DNA from: Fen-1258 sp041658245
Lineage (GTDB): Bacteria > Bacteroidota > Ignavibacteria > Ignavibacteriales > Melioribacteraceae
DNA: 64,000 bases
Assembly: GCA_041658245.1 (NCBI GenBank)
Contig: JBBAAM010000015.1
Coordinates: forward strand, 1 to 64,000
Direction of reading: 5' to 3'
Part shown: positions 28,271 through 37,383 of the stretch, piece by piece
How the letters are laid out: the number at the start of each line of letters is the position of its first letter
Numbering within the stretch: position 1 is the first letter of the stretch
Notes under the pieces: model-generated
The model's input: the letters and a program-made list of their open reading frames with translations, nothing else
What the model was told of the DNA's origin: nothing
Databases searched by the model: none
Made by a program: the position numbers and the translations under genes

Positions 28271-28353
28271 TAGAACACAGATTTTTATGATGATTATGAT
28301 TTATTATGATCAATCATAATAGATCTTAAAAGATCATAATAATCAGTGTTCTA
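28271..28353. repeat. Intergenic inverted repeat with period-10 words
   Basis: TAGAACAC (28271-28278) is the exact complement of GTGTTCTA (28346-28353). The interior reads as 10-mers TTTATGATGA, TTATGATTTA, TTATGATCAA, TCATAATAGA, TCTTAAAAGA, TCATAATAAT, the first three complementary to the later ones. It separates the glycosyltransferase from the SRP RNA. Confidence 0.75.
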
Positions 28354-28384
28354 TTATTAAATTTTCTATATTAGCACCCCAATT

Positions 28385-28480
28385 TTGCCAGGCGCTGATC
28401 GGCAAGTTTGTACCCAACCCCGCCAGATCCGGAAGGAAGCAACGGTTAGTATGTAACTTGGGTGATTGGCTGTCTGGCAA
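28385..28480 (+). ncRNA. ffs: Small signal recognition particle RNA (4.5S)
   Basis: Contains the invariant domain IV core CCGGAAGGAAGCAACGG, with the GGAA tetraloop and asymmetric loop bound by Ffh. The ends pair exactly: TTGCCAG (28385-28391) with CTGGCAA (28474-28480), followed at once by seven Ts that act as terminator. About 96 nt, the usual size of the short bacterial form without an Alu domain. The terminator abuts the stop of the convergent restriction gene. Confidence 0.96.
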
Positions 28481-28487
28481 TTTTTTT
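28481..28487 (+). terminator. T-run terminating the SRP RNA
   Basis: Seven Ts right after the closing stem of the SRP RNA; the RNA's own terminal helix is the terminator stem. It extends into the stop codon of the convergent gene. Confidence 0.7.
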
Positions 28488-31400
28488 ATTCAACGCCACT
28501 GTACAACTCATCAATCTCTTTTTGAATCTCAATTGTTTTTGAGAGTGCAGTAATGATTTTGCAATAGATTTGAATTTCTTCACTTGATAAAACTCTTCCT
28601 TTGCGATCCTTTAGCCATTTATCGCAAACCTGATAACCGCCGATTTGATATTTCCAGACTTCTTCTTTTATGTTATTAAAATATTGTTCGGTATTAATCC
28701 AGACTTTTTCATTTTCATATGATAACTTCTCAATTTTATTCGCTCCATCTCCATTTAGTTTTCTTATTTGTTTTTCCAAATCTTTGGATTTAAGAAGATG
28801 TAGTTCTGCAAGATGCTCGCCAAGTTTGCCAAGTTTGATAAACAGTTTGTAATCTTTTGTAAAAGGTACGCGCGGGAAATCTATTTTAAGAAACTCCGCA
28901 TACTTTTTGCGGTATGTATTGCTGAATAGAATTGCATAGATGTAATAAAATATTTGTTCTGGAGTACTTCCTCTTTTGAAATTCTTCCTTAAAAGCTCAA
29001 ATATTTCAGGGCTGATGTTTGGTTCTTTACCACCATATTTAACTTCAGGTTCAAATATAATCATCTGAGTAAAAGAACCTTTTTTCTTCTGTTCGGGGGC
29101 AGGATAAATGTATAGAGGAAAAACCAATTCCCCACCACGGCGAAAAAGATTTAGATCAACAATATTTTCAGAAATAAAAACGATATCATAATTATCAGAA
29201 CCAATAGCACTTGCCTGTCTTCCAACACATAAAGCAATATTTTTATTTAACATGTGGCGCATTATTTCACGTCTTGGCATACAATGAAACCCACGTGATT
29301 TTCCTGTGTAATAAGTAAACCGAATATCAAATGGCCGATAAAGAATGGATTTGATATTTTCTTTTTCAAGGCCGCTTTCTTTTAGATCTGCCTGTGCATA
29401 TTCTATTTTCCAGTCTCTAACATCTTTTCTGAGATGATAGGTTTGTCTTGCGAGTTCAACATCTAATCGTGCGAATGTCTTAGTAGTATTCCATGCACTT
29501 TCTAAATTGTAATGTATTGTTAATTCATCACGAGCAGTGAATAATCCATTATTACTTTCAGGTAGTATTTCCGTTATCTTCGCAAACGAACCATAATGCT
29601 CTAGTAACTTATTATTCGTCGGTTGAAAAAGATAAAACTGTGGAATGGGAACGGCTTTTTTCCATTTAACAGTGTTAATATCGTTCTTAAAGAGCCAGTT
29701 ATATTTCTTTTCGCGCAATCCGTAAATCTCGGAATGAAAAACTTTATTGCTTTTATATTCTTTCTTGTTTTTAATAAAGAATGCAATTGCAACGCCTTGC
29801 TGAATATCAAAAACATTTTCATCCTTAGAGCCGTCCGGCGCTTTCTCTTTTTTCAAACTGTTTCCATGAAGATCAAGAATATAAATTTCATCGAAACTGT
29901 TCATCAAACTTTGCCGCATACCGCGGAAAGTTGGATTATCTAAATAGCTGTGATTTGTAATAAAACCAATCACTCCGCTTCCGGCTTGATCAATTTTCCA
30001 TTGTGCAAAGCGGATGAACTTAACATAATCATCTTGCAGCCACTTCGGATTTTTTTCACCAAGAGGTTTGCCGTCAACTTCATGGTAAGCTTTAATTTCT
30101 TTAGATATCCAATCGCCGGTATTAGATGAATGGCCTGAATACGGCGGGTTGCCAAGAATAACAAGTATCGGTTCTTGCTTCTTAATTTTTCCTGCTTCAT
30201 GAGATTCATGCGACAGTGAAGACATAGTAGGGAATTTAGATTCTTCAAGCTCTTGCATATCGAGAGTGTTGGTTAAATAATATTTCACACGCTCGTTGTC
30301 GTTCATTTTATAACCAAGTTCCTCAAGAAGAAAAGCCATCTTCATGTGCCCGATAGCATACGGCGCCATCATCAATTCAAAAGCATAGTAATTTTCAAGT
30401 ATATTTTCCTTGATGAATGGACGAACAATACTTCTTCCAAATCTTTCTTCCATCTCTTTAACAATAAGTTGAATAGCTGCAGCAAGAAAGCTAAGAGTTC
30501 CGCCTGCCGGATCGAGAAGTGTAACATCTTTGTTCCCCAATCCATTATCCATTCCAAATTTTTCTTTTAGTATGATATGAAGCGATCGAACGATAAAAGA
30601 AACGACGGGTTCTGGTGTATAATAAACTCCACGTTTCTCTCTTGTTGCGGGATCGTAGACTTCAAGAAAAGTTTCGTAGAAATGAAGTACAGGGTCGCTT
30701 CCTTTGCCTTGCACAAAATATTCTTCAAGAATTTTTTTAGTATCTGCAACATCCAATATATCAGCAATATCATCAACAATAGATTGCATCTGTTCGGGTA
30801 AATCCGAACTGGAAATAAATCTGAAAATATCTCTCAGAATGCCGATTGTTTTTGGAATGTAGTCGAAAGCTAAACGTCTGTTAAAGGTTTTATCCGCACG
30901 CAAACGAGCGGCAAATAAACCGTATGTAATTGTTTGCGCGTAAAGATCGGCAAATTCCTCTTCATCAATTCCGGCAATAAGGAATTCTTTGAAAGCATTG
31001 TGAAAGCCAATTAAATTTTTATCGCCGTTGCGGAGTTCTTCTGCAATTACCTGGTCTTTTAGGAAGCGGGTTCTTTTGGCAAGTTCTGTTGCAAGTGTTT
31101 TGGCAGTAAAAGATTTTGGAATTGAATATGAAAGAAAGCGCTCGAGTAACAGAAAGAATTTTTCTTCGTTCTCTACAGCCGGAATAGTTCCAAGTTTTTT
31201 AATAACCATTGATCGTGCGATTGAGATCTTGTCAAAGAGTTTGCCATCGCGGTAGAAACGGAAATCAGTAAAATTGGTGAGTATTACATTGGGAAAAGTT
31301 TTGATATATCGTTGCAGTTGTTCAGAGTCTTCTATTTTATCAAGATCAACTCCTATTGTTTTTGCTTCTATGTAACCGATAATTCGGTGATGACCATCGG

Positions 31401-31584
31401 TAATTTTGAAATCGGGGTTACCAGCTTCAGTTTGTTTTGGAAGAATAGTTACATGGATTTTTTTCTTTCTTCTGTCTTCGGAGTATTGTACTAATAGGTG
31501 GTCTAAAAATTTATAAAATGAATTTTCAGTAGAATCATCAGTGGAATATTGGTCTCTAAGTTTCTTTAGATAAGAGGAAATCAT
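28486..31584 (-). CDS. Single-chain restriction-methylase (type IIG / ISP-like)
   Basis: 1032 aa from ATG 31584, preceded by GAAGGG with a 5-bp gap. The N-terminal nuclease shows a PD-(D/E)xK pattern: PDFKI at about residue 57, then GYIEAK at 70-75. A helical connector leads to an N6-adenine methyltransferase core with motif I LLDPAGGTLSFLAAA (about 357) and motif IV LGNPPYSGH (about 478). The C-terminal third is a specificity domain of the type ISP C-terminal kind. No helicase motifs are seen, so it fits type IIG better than true type ISP. No partner gene is adjacent. Its 3' end meets the SRP RNA terminator. Confidence 0.85.
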   Translation of the reverse strand: MISSYLKKLRDQYSTDDSTENSFYKFLDHLLVQYSEDRRKKKIHVTILPKQTEAGNPDFKITDGHHRIIGYIEAKTIGVDLDKIEDSEQLQRYIKTFPNVILTNFTDFRFYRDGKLFDKISIARSMVIKKLGTIPAVENEEKFFLLLERFLSYSIPKSFTAKTLATELAKRTRFLKDQVIAEELRNGDKNLIGFHNAFKEFLIAGIDEEEFADLYAQTITYGLFAARLRADKTFNRRLAFDYIPKTIGILRDIFRFISSSDLPEQMQSIVDDIADILDVADTKKILEEYFVQGKGSDPVLHFYETFLEVYDPATREKRGVYYTPEPVVSFIVRSLHIILKEKFGMDNGLGNKDVTLLDPAGGTLSFLAAAIQLIVKEMEERFGRSIVRPFIKENILENYYAFELMMAPYAIGHMKMAFLLEELGYKMNDNERVKYYLTNTLDMQELEESKFPTMSSLSHESHEAGKIKKQEPILVILGNPPYSGHSSNTGDWISKEIKAYHEVDGKPLGEKNPKWLQDDYVKFIRFAQWKIDQAGSGVIGFITNHSYLDNPTFRGMRQSLMNSFDEIYILDLHGNSLKKEKAPDGSKDENVFDIQQGVAIAFFIKNKKEYKSNKVFHSEIYGLREKKYNWLFKNDINTVKWKKAVPIPQFYLFQPTNNKLLEHYGSFAKITEILPESNNGLFTARDELTIHYNLESAWNTTKTFARLDVELARQTYHLRKDVRDWKIEYAQADLKESGLEKENIKSILYRPFDIRFTYYTGKSRGFHCMPRREIMRHMLNKNIALCVGRQASAIGSDNYDIVFISENIVDLNLFRRGGELVFPLYIYPAPEQKKKGSFTQMIIFEPEVKYGGKEPNISPEIFELLRKNFKRGSTPEQIFYYIYAILFSNTYRKKYAEFLKIDFPRVPFTKDYKLFIKLGKLGEHLAELHLLKSKDLEKQIRKLNGDGANKIEKLSYENEKVWINTEQYFNNIKEEVWKYQIGGYQVCDKWLKDRKGRVLSSEEIQIYCKIITALSKTIEIQKEIDELYSGVE

Positions 31585-31654
31585 TAACACCCTTCAAATT
31601 TACGATTCAAGATGCTCAACTTAATTCTTGAATTCAAGTATTACATAAAATCAT

Positions 31655-33466
31655 TTAATGGTATTTTTCAAATAATAACTTCGCCTTTGCCTCACCAATA
31701 ATTTCTGCTAACGCTTTTTCATCAGTTTTTTTAATTTCGTCCAAACTGAATTTTGTTAAAAGTTTCTGCGCAACTTTTTCACCAATCCCTTTTATCTCCA
31801 GCAACTCACTCGTTATCGTTCTTTTACTCCTCCGTTCACGGTGAAATGTAATTGCAAAACGGTGAGCTTCATCTCTAACATGTTGAAGAAGTTTCAAACT
31901 TGATGACGTTTTCGGAATTGATTGCGCTTCAGATTCTCCCGGAAGAAAAACTTCTTCCAATCGTTTAGCTAAACCGATTATCTCATAATTTTTAATACCT
32001 AGATAGTCGAGGGATTCAATTGCACTGGAAAGTTGTCCTTTACCACCGTCAACCATTATCAGATCCGGGACAGGCAATTTTTCTTCTTTTACTCTATTGT
32101 AACGCCGGGAAATAATTTCTTTCATGCTTGCAAAATCATCGGGTCCTTCAACTGTTTTAATAATGAACTTGCGGTATAAACTTTTCTTTGGTTTACCATC
32201 AACAAAAACAACCATGCTAGCTACTGCATCAGTTCCCTGAAGGTTGCTATTATCAAAACATTCAATTAATCGCGGAAGTTTTTTTAATCGTAAATCTCTC
32301 TGCAAAGCTGAAAGAACATACGGAACATTTCCTTCTTTCTTCATTTTCTGAAGCTGAATCTCTTTTAATTGGAATTCGGCATTATGTTTACACATTAACA
32401 TTAGTGATTTAGTATCGCTTTGTCTTTGCGGAATAACGAACTTACATTTTTTTAATGCTTTTAAGTTTAACCATTCAATTAGTATTTCGGAATCTTCCGG
32501 TTCTATTTCTAAAATAATTTCTCGCGGTACTTCAACAAACTCATTGTAATAAAATTTTATGATAGAAGTATAAATCTGTCCTAACTCTTCGTTTGCTTCA
32601 ATACTCAAATTTAATTGGCGTTTGCCGACAAGTTTTCCGGAACGGATATTTAATATTGTTGCTGCTACATCCTTGCCTTCAAACGCAGCGCTGATAACAT
32701 CACGGTCTTCAAGATCATTTGTTACAATTTTTTGTTTTGAAGTATAAACTTGTAACTGATCAATCCTATCGCGTAGTTCTGCGGCTTTCTCAAATTCAAA
32801 TCTCTCAGAAGCGCTTGTCATTTGCGATTTTAATTCTGAAATAAGCTCATCTGTTTTCCCGCGTAGAACTTTAATAATTTGATTAACCATTCCATTGTAA
32901 TGTGCTTGAGTAACAAATCCTTCGCAAGGTCCTTCACATTTTTTAATGTGGTAATCAAGACAAACCTTAAATTTTTTCTTATCAATTGCTTCTTGTGTGA
33001 TATCAAGTTTGCAGCTTCTAATTTTGAAAAGCTTGTTCAAAATGCGGAGAGAATTTTTCATGTTCTTAACATCGGTATAAGGACCAAAATATTTAGATCC
33101 GTCTTTTACAACATTCCTTGTCGGAAAGATTTGAGGGAACATTTCATTGGTAACGCGAATGTACGGGAATGATTTATCATCCTTAAGATTTATGTTATAG
33201 CGTGGTTTTAATTCTTTGATGAGATTATTTTCTAGAACTAATGCTTCAATCTCGGAATCGGTTACGATTAACTGAAGATCAAAAATTTTTGCAACAAGTA
33301 CTTCCGTCTTTGGTGAATCAACTTTGATCTTAAAATATGAACGGACTCTATTACGTAGATTCTTAGCTTTACCTACGTATATCACTTTCCCTTTCTCATT
33401 AACAAATTGATAAATGCCGGGTGAGGAAGGAAGCGAGTTAAGTTTATCTTCTAAAACAGCATTCAT
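31655..33466 (-). CDS. uvrC: Excinuclease ABC subunit C (UvrC)
   Basis: 603-aa dual-incision endonuclease of nucleotide excision repair. N-terminal GIY-YIG nuclease (PGIYQFVNEKGKVIYVGKAKNLRNRVRSYF in outline), central UVR motif (FEFEKAAELRDRIDQL), RNase H-like C-terminal nuclease (IECFDNSNLQGTD, MVDGGKGQL) and a terminal helix-hairpin-helix (LLEIKGIGEKVAQKLL). Complete. Confidence 0.96.
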   Translation of the reverse strand: MNAVLEDKLNSLPSSPGIYQFVNEKGKVIYVGKAKNLRNRVRSYFKIKVDSPKTEVLVAKIFDLQLIVTDSEIEALVLENNLIKELKPRYNINLKDDKSFPYIRVTNEMFPQIFPTRNVVKDGSKYFGPYTDVKNMKNSLRILNKLFKIRSCKLDITQEAIDKKKFKVCLDYHIKKCEGPCEGFVTQAHYNGMVNQIIKVLRGKTDELISELKSQMTSASERFEFEKAAELRDRIDQLQVYTSKQKIVTNDLEDRDVISAAFEGKDVAATILNIRSGKLVGKRQLNLSIEANEELGQIYTSIIKFYYNEFVEVPREIILEIEPEDSEILIEWLNLKALKKCKFVIPQRQSDTKSLMLMCKHNAEFQLKEIQLQKMKKEGNVPYVLSALQRDLRLKKLPRLIECFDNSNLQGTDAVASMVVFVDGKPKKSLYRKFIIKTVEGPDDFASMKEIISRRYNRVKEEKLPVPDLIMVDGGKGQLSSAIESLDYLGIKNYEIIGLAKRLEEVFLPGESEAQSIPKTSSSLKLLQHVRDEAHRFAITFHRERRSKRTITSELLEIKGIGEKVAQKLLTKFSLDEIKKTDEKALAEIIGEAKAKLLFEKYH

Positions 33467-33540
33467 ATATTTTATTGAATTAGTATCTCTTAATTAAAAA
33501 ATGAAAATGTGAATTGCAATTAGTGTGGTAATAATATTTT

Positions 33541-33568
33541 AGTAGAGACGGGATATATCCCGTCTCTA
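33541..33568. repeat. Perfect 28-nt palindrome
   Basis: GTAGAGACGGGATA and its exact complement follow without a spacer, 4 bp past the glgC stop, in the uvrC-glgC gap. No T-run on either side. A mobile-looking interspersed palindrome rather than a standard terminator. Confidence 0.75.
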
Positions 33569-33572
33569 CAGG

Positions 33573-34811
33573 TTATTTAAAAATGTAATTCTTTGGGATT
33601 ACAACAATACCCGTATCCGAAACAGTAAATTTTTTTCTGTCTAAATCGGGATCAAATCCAATCTCTGTGCCTTCAGGTACAACTACATTTTTATCAATGA
33701 TTGTTCTTCTAAGTCTGGCATATCTACCAATATTACAATTATCAAAAATTATTGAATCGGTAATATATGTGTAACTGTTCACCCGTACATTAAAACCAAC
33801 GATGGAACGTTCAACTAATCCGCCGGAGATTATTGTTCCGTCAGACACAAGAGAATTTATAGCACGTCCAACTCGTTCTCCTTCATGAGAAATTGTTTTA
33901 GCAGGCGGGTATTGCTGCTGTTGAGTTCGTAATGGCCAGTCATAGTCGTATAAATTAAAATGCGGATTAACATTTATCAGATCCATGCTTGCAGCATAAT
34001 AACTGTCAATTGTGCCTACATCAATCCAATAAGGTTCATCTTTTTTGTTCTCATCAATGAATCTATATGCCTGAACTTGGTAATCATTTTTTAACATAAA
34101 GGGGATAATATCTTTACCAAAATCATGATCGGGAATTTTTTCTTTTTCCATTTTGGCAAAAACTTCTTTTAATGCGGCAATATTAAAAACATAAATTCCC
34201 ATGTTGACAAAAGAATGACCTTGTTTATCGGGAATAGTAGGAGGTGATTTTGGTTTTTCAATAAATGAAGAAACTTTATAGTTCGAGTCAATCTCAATTA
34301 CACCAAAACGTGAAGCTTGTTCTTTTGGAACTTCAATTGCGGCTAAAGATAAATCTGCTTTCTTTTCTATATGATGCTGGATCATTTTTAAATAATCCAT
34401 CTTATAAATATGATCGCCGGATAAAATTAAGAGCCATTCGTAATGCTCATCTTCAAGCAGATTGAAGTTCTGACGGATCGCATTTGCAGTGCCCATATAC
34501 CAGTTGTTGCTAATCTTGAATTGGGGCGGAATCGAATAGATAAATTCTCTTAACTCAGGGTTAAAAATATTCCAGGCCTCATAAAGGTGACGGTTAAGAG
34601 AATCGGATTTGTACTGAGTTAAAACAAAAATTTTTCTAAAACCTGAGTTTAAGCAATTGGAGAGAGTGAAATCAATTATTCTGTATTTCCCGCCGAAAGG
34701 AACGGAAGGTTTTGTTCTATCTTTTGTTAAGGGGAATAATCTTTCACCTTGTCCGCCAGCCAAAACCATTGTTAAAGTTTTTCTTAAAATTGTTGAACCG
34801 GTGTAAGCCAT
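33573..34811 (-). CDS. glgC: Glucose-1-phosphate adenylyltransferase
   Basis: 412 aa; makes ADP-glucose for glycogen synthesis. VLAGGQGERLFPLTKDRTKP is the nucleotidyl-transfer loop, followed by VPFGGKYRIIDFTLSNC; LSGDHIYKMDY binds product and FIEKPKSPP is the sugar-phosphate region. The C-terminal left-handed beta-helix that carries allosteric control is present. No other glycogen gene is adjacent. Confidence 0.95.
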   Translation of the reverse strand: MAYTGSTILRKTLTMVLAGGQGERLFPLTKDRTKPSVPFGGKYRIIDFTLSNCLNSGFRKIFVLTQYKSDSLNRHLYEAWNIFNPELREFIYSIPPQFKISNNWYMGTANAIRQNFNLLEDEHYEWLLILSGDHIYKMDYLKMIQHHIEKKADLSLAAIEVPKEQASRFGVIEIDSNYKVSSFIEKPKSPPTIPDKQGHSFVNMGIYVFNIAALKEVFAKMEKEKIPDHDFGKDIIPFMLKNDYQVQAYRFIDENKKDEPYWIDVGTIDSYYAASMDLINVNPHFNLYDYDWPLRTQQQQYPPAKTISHEGERVGRAINSLVSDGTIISGGLVERSIVGFNVRVNSYTYITDSIIFDNCNIGRYARLRRTIIDKNVVVPEGTEIGFDPDLDRKKFTVSDTGIVVIPKNYIFK

Positions 34812-34925
34812 AGCAGTCTCTTACGTAGTTAATGAAAATATATCTAATTAGTAATTGATTGGCAATTAAAGAAATTGTTAACTTTGAAATGAAATTCATA
34901 CTTAACCTCTTATAAATTTTCTTCA

Positions 34926-36647
34926 ATGCTAAAACGGAAAAATATTCTATTTACCGGTCTTGCAATCTTTGCAGTATTACTGTTGATTGTAGGATATCTT
35001 ATAATAAAATGGGCTTTAAATAATTTAGATCCGCTTAAACGAACGCAACAAGCCATCTCTCTTGTTACAAAAATGAAAGATTTCAATGAAAAAGAACTTG
35101 AAATTTATAATCCTAAAAACCAAAGAGCTGTTGATGTAAAACATTACCTTATCAATCTTGATCTGTATCCGGAACAGAATAAAATATTTGGTGATGTTAC
35201 CATCAGCTTAAAAATAAATGATAAGCAGTCTGATAGATTCGAAATTAATCTTTATGATAATTTTAAGATTAGTGATATTAAGGTGAACGGTGAACGAGCA
35301 GATTATAAACAAACAGAGAAGGTTTTGTCTATTCTGAAAAAAAATAAAGAGATAGATTCGGCAGTTGTTAGAATTCAATATGAAGGAACACCAAAAAGTT
35401 TGGGCTTCGGTTCATTCAATTTTGAGGAAGTGGATGGACATCTGCAGACTTATACATTAAGCGAGCCGATCTTTGCTTCAACATGGTTTCCGTGTATTGA
35501 TTTGCCCGATGATAAAGCTTTGTTAGATATTTATGTTACAAATGATTCATCTAACATTTCTCTTTCAAATGGAAAATTGATTGATGTTAAATCAATCAAA
35601 GCGCGAAGAACTTATCACTGGAAAACATTTTATCCTATTGCAACTTATTTGATTGTTGTTTATTCCGGTAATTATAAAACTTATTCTGAAAAATACAGAT
35701 CAGTTACAGGTGACACGCTTAATCTTTCTTACTATGCGCTTTCAAATAATATTGAAGAAGCCAAAAAAGATTTTTCCGGTCACGGTTCTTATATAAAAGT
35801 ATTTGAAGAATTATTCGGACCTTATCCGTTCATAAAAGAAAAATACAGCGTTGCCGAGTTTTGGTGGATGGGCGGTGCGATGGAAAATCAGACACTTACG
35901 GGAATCGGTTCTAATTATATAAGTGGATTACGGCTTAGCACAGATATGTTGATTCACGAACTTTCACATCATTGGTGGGGAAATGCTATTACTCCGAAAA
36001 CATGGAAAGATATTTGGCTCAATGAAGGATTTGCTACTTATTCGGTGGCGTTGTATTGGGAAAAACAAGCGGGCTTCGGTGCGCTTCAATCAACATTAAA
36101 TGCAAAATTTGGAAAGTTTGATCACGGTTCTCTTTACAATCCAGGTAATGCTTTGTTCGGATATCTCGTTTATAATAAAGGCGGATGGGTTCTGCATATG
36201 TTGAGAAAGGAAGTTGGTGATGGTGTATTTTTCAAAATATTGAAAGAGTATTTTCTTAAATACAAATATAGCAATGCTTCAACGGAGGATTTTAAGAATC
36301 TTTGTGAAAAAATATCTAAAAAGAATTTGAATCAGTTTTTTAATCAATGGGTTTATAAAGGGGAGGGAATAATTGAAATTGAAGCCGATTGGACGCAGGT
36401 TCAATCAAATAATAATTTTAATTTAGAAATTAGAATAAAACAGTTACAAAAAGGTTATGATATTTATAAATTTCCTATTGATATAAAATTGATTTATGAT
36501 AAACATGATGATTATACCGTCTCAACTGTTTTTGTTTCGTCGAGAGATACTGTTATAAATATTCAGTCTAAGAAGAAGCCGGCAAAAATTATTTTGGATC
36601 CTGATAAATGGCTTCTTGCAAATATTAAAATGGTTAATGATAATTAA
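34926..36647 (+). CDS. Membrane-anchored M1-family aminopeptidase
   Basis: 573 aa. Single N-terminal membrane helix (about residues 8-30), so the enzyme faces the periplasm. Zinc ligands His344, His348 and Glu367 lie in HELSHHWWGNA and NEGFATYS; the substrate motif GGAMENQT precedes them. It is shorter than full-length aminopeptidase N and lacks the long C-terminal helical domain. Divergent from glgC; lpxH follows 12 bp later. Confidence 0.9.
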   Translation: MLKRKNILFTGLAIFAVLLLIVGYLIIKWALNNLDPLKRTQQAISLVTKMKDFNEKELEIYNPKNQRAVDVKHYLINLDLYPEQNKIFGDVTISLKINDKQSDRFEINLYDNFKISDIKVNGERADYKQTEKVLSILKKNKEIDSAVVRIQYEGTPKSLGFGSFNFEEVDGHLQTYTLSEPIFASTWFPCIDLPDDKALLDIYVTNDSSNISLSNGKLIDVKSIKARRTYHWKTFYPIATYLIVVYSGNYKTYSEKYRSVTGDTLNLSYYALSNNIEEAKKDFSGHGSYIKVFEELFGPYPFIKEKYSVAEFWWMGGAMENQTLTGIGSNYISGLRLSTDMLIHELSHHWWGNAITPKTWKDIWLNEGFATYSVALYWEKQAGFGALQSTLNAKFGKFDHGSLYNPGNALFGYLVYNKGGWVLHMLRKEVGDGVFFKILKEYFLKYKYSNASTEDFKNLCEKISKKNLNQFFNQWVYKGEGIIEIEADWTQVQSNNNFNLEIRIKQLQKGYDIYKFPIDIKLIYDKHDDYTVSTVFVSSRDTVINIQSKKKPAKIILDPDKWLLANIKMVNDN

Positions 36648-36659
36648 ATAATTTACCTA

Positions 36660-37382
36660 ATGAAGAAAACTTATTTTTTCATATCGGATATTCATTTGGG
36701 ACTTCAATCCCGGGAAGTTGAAAAAGAAAAAGAAAAACTTCTTGTAAAGTTTTTAGATTATGCACGAACATCTTGTGATGAATTATTTATTATCGGCGAT
36801 CTTTTTGATTATTGGTTCGAATATAAGCGCGTTATTCAAAAAGGATTTATTAAGACACTTGCCGCTCTTGCAGAATTTGCCGATTCAGGTAAGAAAGTCC
36901 ATTATGTTATCGGTAACCACGATTTTCTTCATCGTGATTTTTTTGAGAAAGAGATCGGAGTAAAACTTTACGGTGCGCCAATTGATGTTTTATTAAATGA
37001 TAAAAGATTTTTTATGGCTCATGGTGATGGATTGGTCAAGAATGATCTTGGTTATAAAATATTAAAAAAGATTCTTCGCAATAAATATTTACAAAAAATT
37101 TATTCATTAATTCATCCCGATCTGGGGATTAAGATAGCTAGTTCAACAAGTAAAACAAGCCGTGATTACACAGCTAATAAAAACTATGGAAAAGTTGACG
37201 GGTTGTTCGAAACAGCAAAATTAAAAATTGATTCCGGATTTGATGTTGTAATCTTCGGTCACTCGCATCTTAGAACATTTGAAAAATACAAAAACGGCAG
37301 TTATATAAATCTTGGTTCATGGCTTGATAAACCATGCTATGGAAAATTTTCCGAAACATTTGAGATAATCGACTGGGAATAA
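36660..37382 (+). CDS. lpxH: UDP-2,3-diacylglucosamine diphosphatase-like metallophosphatase
   Basis: 240 aa. Calcineurin-type metal sites: SDIHLG, GDLFDYWFEY, GNHDFLH, AHGDG and FGHSHL. The DYWFEY and GNHDF context fits LpxH of lipid A synthesis, converting UDP-2,3-diacylglucosamine to lipid X. The related LpxG/LpxI types differ. It sits between an M1 peptidase and PBP1A (1-bp gap), all envelope genes. Confidence 0.85.
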   Translation: MKKTYFFISDIHLGLQSREVEKEKEKLLVKFLDYARTSCDELFIIGDLFDYWFEYKRVIQKGFIKTLAALAEFADSGKKVHYVIGNHDFLHRDFFEKEIGVKLYGAPIDVLLNDKRFFMAHGDGLVKNDLGYKILKKILRNKYLQKIYSLIHPDLGIKIASSTSKTSRDYTANKNYGKVDGLFETAKLKIDSGFDVVIFGHSHLRTFEKYKNGSYINLGSWLDKPCYGKFSETFEIIDWE

Positions 37383-37383
37383 G

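Noticed and set aside
28271..28353. Possible CRISPR or riboswitch before the SRP RNA
   Set aside because: AT-rich decamers without conserved riboswitch core; the closing inverted repeat explains the structure.
29601..29943. Open frames on the plus strand inside the restriction-methylase gene
   Set aside because: They are antisense to a strongly supported 1032-aa protein and lack ribosome sites or recognisable products.
31585..31640. TAAATTTG promoter for the minus-strand restriction gene
   Set aside because: The box is so close to the ATG 31584 that transcription would start at or after the ribosome site, and no TTG lies about 21 bp upstream of it.
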